A stretch of 64,000 nucleotides of DNA, from contig RCTD01000008.1 in NCBI GenBank assembly GCA_014898415.1, positions 372,001 through 436,000 on the forward strand. The letters run 5' to 3'. Source of the DNA: Stromatinia cepivora (taxonomy: Eukaryota > Ascomycota > Leotiomycetes > Helotiales > Sclerotiniaceae). The notes beneath the pieces were generated by a model. It was not told the DNA's origin and made no database searches. It saw only the letters and a list, made by a program, of their open reading frames with translations. Of the stretch, positions 51,847 to 63,665 are shown piece after piece. Every line of letters begins with the position of its first letter. Position 1 is the first letter of the stretch. Position numbers and translations under genes: made by a program.

Positions 51847-53520
51847 TGTGACGAACCCAACGAGCGTTTAGAGATCAACCTTAGAATTAAAAACTATAGA
51901 ACTAAAAAAAGAGTACTACAAAGCTATATATATGATCAACTCGAACTTAATACTATACTAACCCGATCGAACATGATCACGTATATCTCGTAACACTACC
52001 CCCCCCTTCTGAAGAATTCGCCTCGAATTTATTTAAAATGAATAATTTAAATACAAAATAATCACTAATCTTCTTTTAATAAAAATATCTGATATATAGA
52101 TTACATTATAACCAACGAATACACATCCATCATACTATATACCTCCTTTAAACGATCTTCAAAATATCAATCATTAATCATCTCTTCTAGATCCTCATCA
52201 TCATTGTTTTCGGACTCAGTAATCAATATAATAACCAAAACAAACTCTTATCGATCTCGAACTCCTTAATACAGATCTAACGAACAGACTTATATCCAAT
52301 AGGAAATACTTCTATATCATATATATTTATTTTGCTTATACAAAAAAGTTCTTTCAAAAAAGGAAAACTCGGATACTCGTATACAAGGTAAAATCAAAGT
52401 ACAATCGAATTTGTCCGATTGAACATCAAAAGGACTAAAAACACCAATAACATTAAAATTACTAATATCCATTGAATCGTAATTCCAAAAATGAAATAGA
52501 TTCTATAATATATATAAAACTCTAGATTCACTAAAATGAAATAATACAGAGAATCCATTTGTTATACAAACAACTAATTATTACATAACCTAAACAAAAT
52601 CAAAATAGGAACAGAAAAAAGAAAACTATTGAGAAAAATGATTTCTAAAAATAACATTGAATCTATTACAAAAAATTGAAATCTTATTCGAATCAAACCA
52701 ATTCTGATCTTTAGTTTTATAAAAAATCCTTTCGAACTTCGCAATATAAATATATAGAAAATCGATTCCTTATTTGAGAATAAATAACTTGTTTTCGATT
52801 TCTTAGATTTTATTCGGATTATTATAAACATATATAAATTGATCTAGAATCGTTGTATAATCTAAAAGAACATTTTGATCAAAAAAAGAAAGCTAAAATA
52901 ATACCATAACTTATACATAAAATTCGAGATTGAAATAAACATAATAAAATTGAACCATAGAATCGTCGATCGCAACATTATCTACTTATAGTTTCGCTCG
53001 AATCGAAGGAAACCAGGTATCGAACTTTTGAAAGCTACCATTGAACTTTTCAGGATCAAGAAAAAAGGATTTCAAATAAAAAGGAATATAAATAACAGAA
53101 ATACATTCGAGAATCAAAAAATATAAAAACAAGATTTCATCCCATTAACAAATCATTTCGCCATGAAATTCTGCAATCGTAAAGTTTATCGAATCGTAAT
53201 CTATAACTTAAAAATTAAAAGTAAAAAAAAAGACAATACCTTCGAATAATATCAAAAAGATCTATATACAAACAAAAAAACAAAAACGATATACCTAAAC
53301 AAAAACAAACAAAATATACATAAACATATACAAATATTATTCCATTTCTTATCTAGAAAAGCTTTTAATAATATAACAAATTTAACAAACATTTAAAAAT
53401 CAACCTTAGAATTAAAAGCTACAAAGCTAAAAAGAGAATGCTACAAAGCTATATATATGATCGGCTCGAACTTAGTACTGTACTAGCCCGATCGGACGCG
53501 ATCACGTGTATCTCGTGACA
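51847..53520 (-). mobile_element. Element L: 1.67-kb LTR element without recognised genes, inside K's terminal repeat
   Basis: LTRs of 149 bp at 51847-51995 and 53372-53520, TSD GTCGC at 51842-51846 and 53521-53525. The orientation is minus: the strand reading CTTCAGAAGGGGGGGGTAG lies next to the 51847-51995 LTR like a polypurine tract. The upstream GAGGCGAATTCTTC is of a kind I associate with the 3' end of fungal Gypsy elements. The 1.38-kb interior shows only short frames, one around 52,240-52,110 (ESENNDDEDLEEMI). Probably a non-autonomous Gypsy derivative. Confidence 0.8.
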
Positions 53521-53803
53521 GTCGCCACTTTTTATACTATTCAATTATTTTAAATCTATATTATTCAATAACAATTGAATCAATTGATTAAAACTATTAA
53601 GAATCTAACAATCTAGGATCTATTATATTGTTTTGATAAGTTTTTATATTATATCCTGTTTTTCTGTATTTATTATAGTATTAATTAAAAGATACTTCCT
53701 TATTAGAATTCCCCCCTTTTTGATACTTGTCACATTGAATCTGAATATCAACTTTTTGTTGAGATAATATATCAAAAGTCTTTTATTTAATGAACATTCC
53801 TTT

Positions 53804-54424
53804 TTAATATAATTGAGTTTTTTTCGTATATCGATATTTACTTAATGTTTCATTTGCTGTCCGAAGTATATAATTCTTTATATTTAAAAGTGTATTTTTG
53901 TAAATTAATCTCTTTATATTCTTAATTAAAGTTAATACAATTTCGAATATAAATGTAAAGGAGTTTAATTGATAACGAGTTATTCGAAATTTAATTAATG
54001 TTGATTGAGAAAGAACTTCTGTTAAGTTGCAAAAGGTTTGAGAGATCCATTGATTTAGATCGAAAGAAGGGAAAGTAGATATATGAATTCGAATATCTAA
54101 TTTCGAAAGTATAGTTTTAGGATTAAATAGGATTAAATCTGTTCCTCGAAACCCTGTTTTTATATTTTGAAAAATGATTGATTTTTTATATATAATTTTA
54201 AAAGCTATAAAGAATTCAATTTTTGAAATATATTTGATATATACTTTAATAAATCCATTAATTTGATTATCATATGAACATTTCAGATTACTAAAACAGT
54301 TAACATCAAGTGGCTGAATTAAATAACTTGAATGCAATAGTAAATATAAATATATAATATTGTTCTCTTTATAATATACTTGAAAAGTTATTGATTTATA
54401 GTTTTTATATTTATTTAACATCAA
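53804..54424 (-). pseudogene. C-terminal part of K transposase (DDE domain end)
   Basis: 206 open codons. HSSYLIQPLDVNCFSNLK carries the third catalytic acid in LDV, and GFRGTDLILFNP..LSKLDIR follows, both hallmark Fot1/pogo segments. The second catalytic Asp region, LLILDGH in intact relatives, reads MMLNKYKNYKSI, so Asp has become Asn through G-to-A. The frame should continue upstream into 55442-55233 but is separated by element H. Dead transposase. Confidence 0.88.
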
Positions 54425-54890
54425 TATTCGATATTTACTCTTTCTTTAATTTTTAATATATTTATTGAAGTATTTCAATTATTCTAAACCTATTTCATTA
54501 TTTATTCATGTCACGGAAAGCCCCGCAATCCCCTGTATCTTATGAAGGATCAAAGCGTATACTTTCCAATCGAAATGAAAAATCTATTAGCCCTTATCAA
54601 TCCATCAATTGATAAGGTGATCCTAATATACTAATAAACAAAAATCTAATTTAATTAAAATGTATATCGATTAGATAATTATTCATTTGTTCTATATATA
54701 CAGCTTTTGATTCATATAATCAAGAACAAATCATTCAATTCTTTTACTTTATCAATCACATATACCACTTATTCAACAATCTCTAAAAATACTATATAAT
54801 CATATTATCCCATAACAATTATAAACCCAATAGTATTTATAACACAATAATATCATTTCTCATTCATACTCATATTCATTTGAGCATCCG

Positions 54891-55184
54891 ATAAATTCAC
54901 TCTCGATTAATCAATCAATCAGGGTTTCCAGAATTCATTGGGCCCTTTTCTCGCTATTCAGCCAATCATCTTCCTGGTTTGAATCTATTATTATAGGACC
55001 CACACAGAATCATTATTCTATTCGGGTTAGCAACACAGAGATTACAGCAAAGGACTACATCATCGAGTATATTCATAGAGATCACTGCCTATTCCAGCTA
55101 GTCCGTAATCTCGGGGGTGTGTCACGGGAAATGATTACTATATCAACCCAATTAACCATTCGTCAAGAGTGGCGTCACTTTTGA
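54891..55184 (+). pseudogene. Small ORF of element H, start codon lost
   Basis: 97 codons plus TGA, open throughout, matching the frame at 35354 in E with one in-frame 3-bp insertion. The start reads ATA instead of ATG. The stop is supplied by the first bases of the inverted tail. Confidence 0.45.
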
Positions 55185-55227
55185 CGAATGGTTAATTGGG
55201 TTGATATAGTAATCATTTCCCGTGACA
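55120..55227. repeat. Perfect 47-bp hairpin at the end of element H
   Basis: Arms 55120-55166 and 55181-55227 are perfect reverse complements, with a 14-nt loop at 55167-55180. The outer tips are TGTCACGGGAAATG and CATTTCCCGTGACA, the latter being the 3' terminus of H. Confidence 0.93.
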
Positions 55228-55232
55228 ATTCA

Positions 55233-55442
55233 TCTATTAGATATAGATTTAATAATCTATTCTATAGAAAGATTCGTTTTAGTATATCAATTAAAGAGAT
55301 AAACTTGTTCTTGAACTATTAAAAATAAAAGAATAGTTTTACCCTTTCTATTTCTGTATATTATTATTATAATCTATTCTCGATTATCTAACTATATTGA
55401 TTTACTTCTATTGTATCTCTTAGTATTAATAACAATCATTAT
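55233..55442 (-). pseudogene. Middle part of K transposase
   Basis: Minus-strand line with stops that reads IIYRNRKGKTILLFLIVQEQ, the beta-strand region between the first and second catalytic acids of Fot1-type transposases. It lies between M on the right and H on the left. Confidence 0.65.
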
Positions 55443-58400
55443 TGTTGGAAATGAGGCCATCATAGGATTAGAATTGAGGTCACAAAACCATAATAATGTA
55501 TAGATCATATTTAGGGATAACCTCAATTCTATTTTTATTAGAATTATAAATCCTTAATTCAATCTATATAATCAATAATACTATTATTTCCTGTATCAAA
55601 AGTTAATAAATTATGAAATCTAATTGTATAGTAGTGATTAGAAAGTAAAGCAAATCGAGAAAGGATTAGTATAATTAGTAAAAATAGAATAAAGTGAAAA
55701 TCAGAGTTTTCATATAATGTTATTGAAGTAAAGTTGAAATACGATAATATAGTTTATAATTCACAATATTACAGGTCAGAATGGAGAGCAGTTTGTACAA
55801 TGCTGATATAGAATTATAACAGAAGCGAAAAGCAAGTTTGTATAATTATAAGAAAATATATTATAATATAATCTTACAAATTTTTTTATTGTTTTATTTT
55901 TATATTTTTTTATTATTTTGAATTTATTTGTTGTATATTTTTTTTTTAAGATCGTTTTAAAAATTTGAAGATTATTTTCGATATCTATCAAATAGCAAGA
56001 AACCTTTACAATATTGGAATCAAACAATTCTTCGAAATTTGATTAAAATAATTATAAATGATGGTTTAGACAAATGAAGATACAATTGAGAAGGAAAGGA
56101 TGGTTTTATATAATTGATCAAATATTAAACGAATATATATAGATTGCAGAACCCAATATAATATTTGCCTATAAAATCAATGGTTGTGTATATTACAATA
56201 TCGAGTTGAAATCGGAATACTTAAAGGACGAAGCGAATATATTATTATATATTTGTACAACATTTAATAATAACGATGAAGCTTTTATCGATAAATATTC
56301 AATAGTATATATATTCTGGAGATACTTTAAATCAAAATATACCAGAATCAATATAGTTATAACCAATATGTATATAACAATGATCCAGAACTTCAAATTC
56401 CAATTCAATATTTATCCCGATATAATTATTATCAAAGTCTAGAACAAATTAAAAGAATATAAAAGGAAATTAGGAGTTGTAGATGAAAACTATTGATTAA
56501 TATATCAAGATATTATTTTATTTTTGATTTTAATATATAATCTTTTAATCGATTATCAAGAAATAATAGATATATTGGATATTCAAATTAATTTTAATAT
56601 CGATAATAAGATCAAGTATTTATAGACTAAGGAACTTCGTTTTAAGGATAGATCAAAATTAGTGCAAATTGCGAAAGGATTTAGGTATATTTTTCGATAT
56701 TAAAAATCAGATTTCGAAACCTCAAATAATATTTGTAATCTATATCAAAAAGAAGATTATTATATATAAAACTATCTATATTTAATATGAACCAATAAAC
56801 TTCTTTATAATTATCTTTGTTATCAAAAAAGAAAGGAATTACCGAATCCGAAAAAGATTTATTTCAATAAGAAAAACTAAATATATCCTATTAATAATAT
56901 TTCTAAATCAGATTCTGATATTAAGGATATAATGGAGGAAGATTGTAATTTGATAAAGGAAACTATTAGTAAAGCTTCCTTTAGCAAATAGTATATCGAT
57001 ATAAACGCTTTTTTATATATATCTGATTAATTTTCATTATTCAGATTAATAAAACTTATTATCAAACGAAAAATAAAGATTGGTAGGGGAGTGATATATT
57101 ATTATTATTGGGGTTTAATGGATATAATATATGAAGATGATTTTAAGATATTATTTTCAAATATATTATATATATTAAGATTAGGAGTAAACTTGTTATT
57201 AGGAAAAAGGATCTGCGAAATAGAATTGTAAAGGGAATTCAATTTTTATTATATATATTTCAAGAAGGATAATAAGAAAGTTATTTATATTAGAATATAA
57301 GATGGAATATATATAGTTTTATATATAATCAAAGGATATAAGGATATAACTTTCTGTTTTAGTGTATATCAAAATGATCAGGAAAAAGGCTTTTCTTCAA
57401 AGATAATCGATAATATTAAAAGTATCGATAATAAATTAATATTCAAGAAGAAAAAGAGATATCTATTATAATATCGAAGATTCAATTATTTAGATCCAGA
57501 TAAGATCAAGAATCTATATAAGATATTCAATATAATTAAATCGATAAAGGTCCTAATTGAATTAGATATCTACGAAGTATATATATTCATCAAAATGATT
57601 AATCATATTCTGAAGTAATTGAATCTATATAAATCAAAGAGACTCAAATTTATATATTTTGATATTGCAGGATTATTCCCAAAATCGATTTAAAGGAATC
57701 GTTATTTTATATTAATTATTGATAATTGTATAAGAGTAAATTGGATTATATCATTTAAACAAAAAAACGATGTAATTCAAATATTGAAAACTTGGAAAAA
57801 GAAGATGGAATTAGTTATTGAAGAAAAGATCATTATAGTCAAGATTGATAACATATTAGAACTCCTATAAACTATTTGTGAATAATCATTAGATATACAA
57901 TCCGAAATTATAATAATTACTTCTTTATATTAAAACGGATTTGCAAAATAGAATATAAAGATTATAAAAATAAATATAAAAGTAATACTAAAAGAAACTG
58001 GATTATTATTAGAATTTTGAAATGAAGTTGTAGAGTACAATATTTATATTAGAAATTGTATTAATATTGATTTTGATATAAACAGAATAGATTGATTTTT
58101 TATAGAAGTTTTTATAAGTATAATATTAAATATAAAGATATACAAAATCTGAAGGAGCAAATATTATGTTTATATCAATCCCAAGATTATTTCGAAAGGG
58201 CAAAGATATAATAAATTGTGGGATATTTCGAAAGTCAATATATTTTTAGAATATTCAAAAGTTATAAACAAATATATCAAAGTGTATTCTTCAAAATTAG
58301 ATTATATATTTCGATCAAATAAAGTAATTATAGATGAATTTCATTGAGGAGGAGATTTGGATTTTAAATTAAGAAATTATAAATCAGATTTATAAGGAAT

Positions 58401-60924
58401 AAAGAATATAGAATCAGATCAAAAACTTTATGGTAGACCAGCAGCAAACAAAGCATTTTCTCCATCTTTAATACCAAATGCAATATCTATATTACCTTTA
58501 TTTCAAATATTCTTTTTAGTAGATATTATATCGAATTTAATGATTATATTAAATACCTCAATTATCGAATTGAAATCAAATAAATTAAATATATTAATAT
58601 CAATATATAATAAAAATGAAGATGGTAATATCCAAAAAACAAATCAAGAATCTTTTTCCAAGGATATTTCAGATATCGAATCTATCATTTCAAAGGGTTT
58701 AATTCAAGAATCAACTTTTGCAAATTCTGAATCTATATCAAAAATAAAATTTAAGATTGTCTTAAATTTTATTGATAAGTTTATTTTAATAGAATCAAAA
58801 AGCGAAATAAATCCATAATCATTTGAAATCGAATAAAAAGATAAAATAGATCTTAAAAACGAATCTCCAAAGTATTTAATATGAAAACGGAAAAGAGATA
58901 TAGAATAAAATCCTGAAAAAGAATAGGAAAGCAAAATTATAAGAACATTGATTGTAATATCTATATAGATCAAAACTTAAGAAAATGTAGAATATGTTAT
59001 AATTACAATCCCAATTATTTACAAAATGGATTTTTATATCAAAGACAAAATCATTTCAAATTTCATAACTTTGTTAATAGATATAGATAATATAGAAGGT
59101 ATAATATATTCGACCGAAAAAATTCTAGGAATTAAAATATCAAGAATTTATAAGGAAGTAATATCGGATCGAGAATACTCTGAAAAATGGAAGGAAGCTA
59201 TTCAAAAGGAAATCATATCTTTGGTTCAAAATAGTATTTGGGAAGAATATATACTTCTTAAAGAAAGTAATCTGATTTCGATAAAATGGATATTTATAGT
59301 TAAGATCAAGAATAATAAAATAGAATGATTCAAAATAAGATTAGTGGTTCGAAGATTTAGTTAAATATTAGAAAAGGATTATAACGAAATGTTTGTATTA
59401 ATAATAAGGCTAGATATATTTAAATTATTCTTAGCTATCATTGTAAAGAAAAATTTGGAATGTTTATATTTCGATATCAAAAATGCTTTTATTAAATTGT
59501 ATTTGAAGGAAGAGATCTATTTCGAACTATTTTAAGATATCAAAGTCAAAAAGGGATATATATTACAAATCCTACGAAGTTTATATGATTTGAAGCAAAC
59601 TGGAAGGGATTGGAGTTTACTATTAAAGAAAGAGCTTTTAGGTATAGGTTTTGTACAAAGTTTGACAGATCTATATCTGTATACATCCAAAAACCGTGAT
59701 ATAATATTATTAATATATATCGATGATATCGTTATTGTATTATGTACATTATTACAAATCATTTGATTCGATAAAAAGCTATCAGTTTGTTTTAACATTA
59801 AGAATCTAAGGGAGATTAATAAGATCCTAAATATTAAAATTATTTGTAATAGAAAAATGTATATATTAATTATAAATCAAAAAGAATATTTCGATACTAT
59901 ATTAATCAAATATAATATTATATATAGATAATATCAAGCCAAGAAATTACTAATAATGGATTATACCCATCTCCGGCTAGCAACCGATGATAATGAACTA
60001 ACAGATATAAACAAATATCAACAATGAATAAAAAATATAATTCATCCAATGATATATATTCGATTAGATATAGTATTTTCAATTAAAAGACTTTCACAAT
60101 TTATAACAAAACCAACAAAACATCATACTATAGCTTTAAAGAATCTAATGCAATATCTATGATCAATAATCAAACAAAAGTTATAGTTCGGATCAAAAGA
60201 AGTACAATCTGACATCTGCAAAGAATACAATATGCCTAATAATACAATAAAAATATATATAGATATAGATTGGATTAATAACAAATATAACCGGAAAAGT
60301 GTTTCAAAAAGAGTTATGATATTTTATAAAGGCCTTATATCATAAACTAATAAGAAACAAATATCTATAACTATCTTTAATACAGAATCAGAATATATTA
60401 CGATAATAATATTCATTAAACAAAAAAGATAGATTATATAAATACTTAAAGATCTATTTAGATCAAGTTATATTAAAAAGAACAGAAATACAATTCAAAT
60501 ATTTGATAATAATTAAAACGCTTTAATTTTAATCAAGAATCCATATTTATATGAATAATCCAAATATATAAATATTAGTTATCATTTCATTAGAGATTTG
60601 ATAGAAAAGGAGAAAATCGTTACTAATTATATCAATATATATAATATGATTATCGATAGAATGACAAAGTTTTATACAAGGATTGCTTTCGAAAGATTCA
60701 AGAAAATATTGGGATTAGTAATCTAAAAGGATCGAATAGGATATCCTCAATAAAGGAGTATTGGAAATGAGACTATCATAGGATTAGAATTGAGGTCACG
60801 AGACTACAATAATATATAGATTATATTTGAGGATAACCTTAATTCTATTTCTACTAGAATTATAGATCCTTAGTTCAATCTATATAGTCAACAATACTAC
60901 TACTTCCTGCACCAAAAGTTAACA
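55443..60924 (+). mobile_element. Element M: complete family-1 Copia element, inside K
   Basis: 5,482 bp. LTRs 55443-55608 and 60759-60924, TSD ATTAT at 55438-55442 and 60925-60929. It splits the K transposase just after the first catalytic acid region. It is the deepest level of nesting (B > D > K > M). Confidence 0.93.
56120..60726 (+). pseudogene. gag-pol of element M, RIP-broken
   Basis: Open remnants: gag start 56206-56442 (KSEYLKDEANILLYICTTFN), linker 58540-58818, pre-RT and RT start 59026-59328 (SDREYSEKWKEAIQKEIISL, WEEYILLKESNLISIKWIF). The YIDDI motif is at about 59,725 and the RNase H end RIAFERFKKILGLVI-stop near 60,724. Same order as A. Confidence 0.87.
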
Positions 60925-60929
60925 ATTAT

Positions 60930-61451
60930 TATATATATAATCCCCATTATAAAACCTGTTTTGTCGAAATTATAGAAATCGCTATTCAAAATGCTATATT
61001 TCGTTTGTATATTTGTAATCAATCGAAATCATTCTTCAATGAACTTAGGATCTTTATAAAAAGCTTTTTGAAAATTATAAATACAATTAAAATACATCTT
61101 TAATTCGATTCGATACTTTACAAATCAATATACTCAAAACTTCTCAATACATTTCGCACTCTTCGATTCAAGAATATAATTCATTATATTTTCTACATTC
61201 TTCAATTTAAATGGAAATCCTTTTGAATTTATATCGAATATATATTGAATAATCATTTTTTCTTTTAATTCTATAATCTTATAACTATTTATTCGAATCT
61301 CTATTTGATTGCTTCGATCATTGATTTTATCGTATAATATAGATCGAAATACTATATAGAGTTTTGCAGCTTTAGTAATTGATAGATTTTTAGATTTACG
61401 AATAACTTCAATAGCTAAAATGATTCGGACTTCTTTTGATAATATTTCCAT
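60930..61451 (-). pseudogene. N-terminal part of K transposase (HTH and first catalytic acid)
   Basis: ATG at 61451. 105 open codons cover the psq-like helix-turn-helix (EVIRKSKNLSITKAAKLYIV) and the start of the Tc5/CENP-B-type HTH (ELKEKMIIQYIFDINSKGFP). After a stop the line goes on to YNFDKTGFIMGII next to the M insertion, where relatives have NFDETGF, so the first Asp is kept. Broken by stops and by M. Confidence 0.87.
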
Positions 61452-61484
61452 AATAATTCGTTGAAATATCGTATATTGAAATTG

Positions 61485-61565
61485 AGGTGATTGAATAATA
61501 TAAAAAGTGGCGACCCGGTGATATTGGCGACCCGGTGATATTGACGACCCGGTGATAAACCACGT
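61485..61565. repeat. Right terminal inverted repeat of K
   Basis: Reverse complement of the left repeat including the three 17-bp units and the GTCGCCACTTTTTATA segment. One unit has GAC in place of GGC. Confidence 0.88.
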
Positions 61566-62067
61566 TATATAAATATAGATTGAACTAATAACAAATATAA
61601 CCGGAAAAGTATTTCAAAAAAAGTTGTAATATTCTATAGAAGCTTTATATCGTGAACTAACAAAAAACAAATATTTATAATTATTTTTAATATAAAATCA
61701 GAATATATTATAATGATAATATTCATCAAATAAAGAAAATAAATTATACAAATACTTAAAGATCTATTCAGATCAAGTTATATTGAAAAGAACAGAAATA
61801 TAATTCAAATGTTTAATAATAATCAAGATGTTTTAGTTTTAATTAAGAATCTATATTTATATAAACAATTCAAATATATAAATATCAATTATTACTTTAT
61901 TAAGGATTTAATAAAAAAAAAAAAATCGTTATTAATTATATCAATATATACAATATAATTGCCAACAGAATAATAAAGCCTTATACAAAAATTGCTTTCA
62001 AAAGGTTCAAAAAAATGTTAGGATTAATAATTTAGGAAAATCGAATAGGATATCCTCAATAAAGGAA

Positions 62068-62233
62068 TATTGGAAATGAGACTATCATAGGATTAGAATT
62101 GAGATTATATGATCATAATGATGTACAGATCATATTTGGGGATAACCTCAATTCTATTTTTATTAGAATAATAGATCCTTAATTCAACCTATATAGTCAA
62201 CAATACTATTACTTCCTGCACCAAAAGTTAACA
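62068..62233 (+). repeat. 3' LTR of element D
   Basis: 166 bp ending CTGCACCAAAAGTTAACA, followed by the AATTC duplication. Confidence 0.9.
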
Positions 62234-62684
62234 AATTCTAATATATATAATATATTTGAAAATAATATCTTAAAACCATTTTCGTATATTATATCTATTA
62301 AACCCTAATGACAATAATATATTACTTCTTTATCAATTTTTATTCTTTATTTGGTAATAGGGTTTATTGATTTAAATAATGAAGGTTGGTTAGATATATA
62401 TGAAGAAGTATTTGTATCAATATATTATTTGTTAAGAAAAACTTTATTAATGGTTTTTTTTGTCAAATTGTAATCTTTCTTTATTATATCTTTAATATTG
62501 GAATTTGATTCAAAGATATTGTTAATAGAGTGTATTTAATCTTTTTTGTTGAAATAAATCTTTTTCGGATTTAGTGATCTCTTTCTTTTTTAGTAATGAA
62601 GATAATTATAAAGGAGTTTATTGGTTTACATTAAATGTAGGTAATCTTATATATAATAATTTTCCTTTTGATATAGATCATAAA

Positions 62685-63404
62685 CTATTGGATTTTGGAT
62701 CATACCGTATATCTAAGCATGGGACTATACTATAATGGGATTAGCCTGTATATGATTCTACCGAATCACACAATCTGTATAATAGTTTTTAGCCAGATAA
62801 TCTTATAAAAAAAATGCTTTTTTATTTATTCAATATAATTTGTTAACAGATTATAAATCCGAGTTCTGTATATTATTGTATAATTTAAGATTAATCTTTT
62901 GGGGTGAAAGATCAAATTTTCGATAGATTCGGTAGAGTAGATAAGCAAGATCGATATAGTTGAATAGGGAAGTCTGTTATATTAAATATATCTATAGAAT
63001 GGGATCGAATAGGATTATAGATTATTCAATGGACAAATGGGGAAATCTATTATACTAAATATATTGGCAAAATTGAATCTCAATAATATAATTAGTATAG
63101 GAGAGTTTGTTTTAGGAAATTACTTAAATAGAAGATGTTATTTTTTTATATCCTTTTTCCGATAATTCGAAAATCAATCGATTTCTTTGATATTTTTTTT
63201 CTTTTTCGAAAGCCTTTTTGTTTTGAAATAAGTATTCTATAAAGCAAAATAAACTTTTCGAAATCTTTTCAAATAAGATTCGAATATTTTTATTTCTTGA
63301 ATATCTTCGATTTTTATATAGTTGATAAATTCTTTATAGAAAATCTAATAAGAATATTAAAGATTATATTTCTGATATAGTTTTTGAAAAAATTATAAAA
63401 TCTA
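62685..63404. other. AT-rich sequence, unassigned
   Basis: No LTR, coding frame or similarity to the other elements seen. A loose direct repeat (GGGAAGTCTGTTATATTAAA near 62,966 and GGGGAAATCTATTATACTAA near 63,038) suggests a diverged duplication of about 75 bp. Confidence 0.4.
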
Positions 63405-63665
63405 TATTTGTTTTCATTTTAGATATTTTAAAGATTTGTTTTCAAGATTTATTGTATTCTTTTGTTCGGTTTTAGATAATTATAGATTTATTTTGTTTTC
63501 TGATTTTACTGAAATGGGTTTATTGGTAAAATTTAAAATGATCTTAAATTTTGCTTTTAATATAGATTCAGGATCTATAGAAGTTGACTTTTAGATTGGA
63601 ATTTCTAGAATGATGGATTCGATATCTGAAGTATTCTTGGAATAAGATTCTTGATTTGTTTTTTT
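63405..63665 (-). mobile_element. Fragment of a family-1 Copia element
   Basis: About 260 bp matching the integrase-RT linker of B (25,830-26,090) and G, minus orientation, with transitions. Both ends are abrupt and no LTR is near. It could be a separate truncated copy. Confidence 0.7.

Larger units (their letters stand above)
54509..55227 (+). mobile_element. Element H: one-LTR derivative of family 2 with hairpin end, inside K
   Basis: 719 bp, TGTCACGG..CCGTGACA, TSD ATTCA at 54504-54508 and 55228-55232. It matches E from end to end except that its last 47 bp are an inverted copy of 55120-55166. The LTR-like first 309 bp are heavily mutated inward, while the rest is nearly identical to E. 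Confidence 0.87.
51791..61565 (-). mobile_element. Element K: Fot1/pogo-type DNA transposon, inside D, host of L, H and M
   Basis: Inverted termini start ACGTGGTTTATCACC at 51791 and, reversed, at 61565. Comparison with the same RNase H site in A, B, C and G shows that exactly one TA was duplicated (51789-51790 and 61566-61567). Own segments: 51791-51846, 53526-54508, 55233-55442 and 60930-61565, summing to about 1,885 bp, the size of fungal Fot1-like elements. Each terminal repeat is about 80-90 bp and includes three 17-bp units. Confidence 0.92.
32542..62233 (+). mobile_element. Element D: family-1 Copia element, host of E, F and K, inside B
   Basis: Plus-oriented. 5' LTR 32542-32707, 3' LTR 62068-62233, TSD AATTC at 32537-32541 and 62234-62238, so the two ends are 29 kb apart yet belong together. 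Segments: 32542-34971 (LTR, gag, integrase start), 35652-37076 (integrase end, linker, RT start), 50829-51790 (RT, RNase H start) and 61568-62233 (RNase H, LTR). Removing the three insertions gives about 5,478 bp, against 5,481 for A and G. Coding frames are RIP-broken. Confidence 0.92.
23788..62684 (-). mobile_element. Element B: family-1 Copia element, 5' truncated, host of C and D
   Basis: Minus-oriented. Its 3' LTR is 23788-23953 (166 bp), preceded by TAATT at 23783-23787. Segments: 23788-26906 (LTR, RNase H, RT, linker, part of integrase), 31892-32541 (integrase start, GAG-pre-integrase) and 62234 to about 62684 (end of gag). They join exactly when C (TSD TTTTC) and D (TSD AATTC) are removed. 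Summed length is about 4.2 kb, so roughly 1.3 kb including most of gag and the 5' LTR is missing; similarity to C ends abruptly near 62684. Frames are full of stops. Confidence 0.88.

Noticed and set aside
54891..55184. Functional gene in element H
   Set aside because: The start codon is ATA and the stop comes from the inverted tail; treated as a relic of the frame in E.
34972..55227. E and H as the two LTRs of a single large element
   Set aside because: They have different 5-bp duplications (TTATT and ATTCA) and sit in different host elements (D and K), so they are separate insertions.
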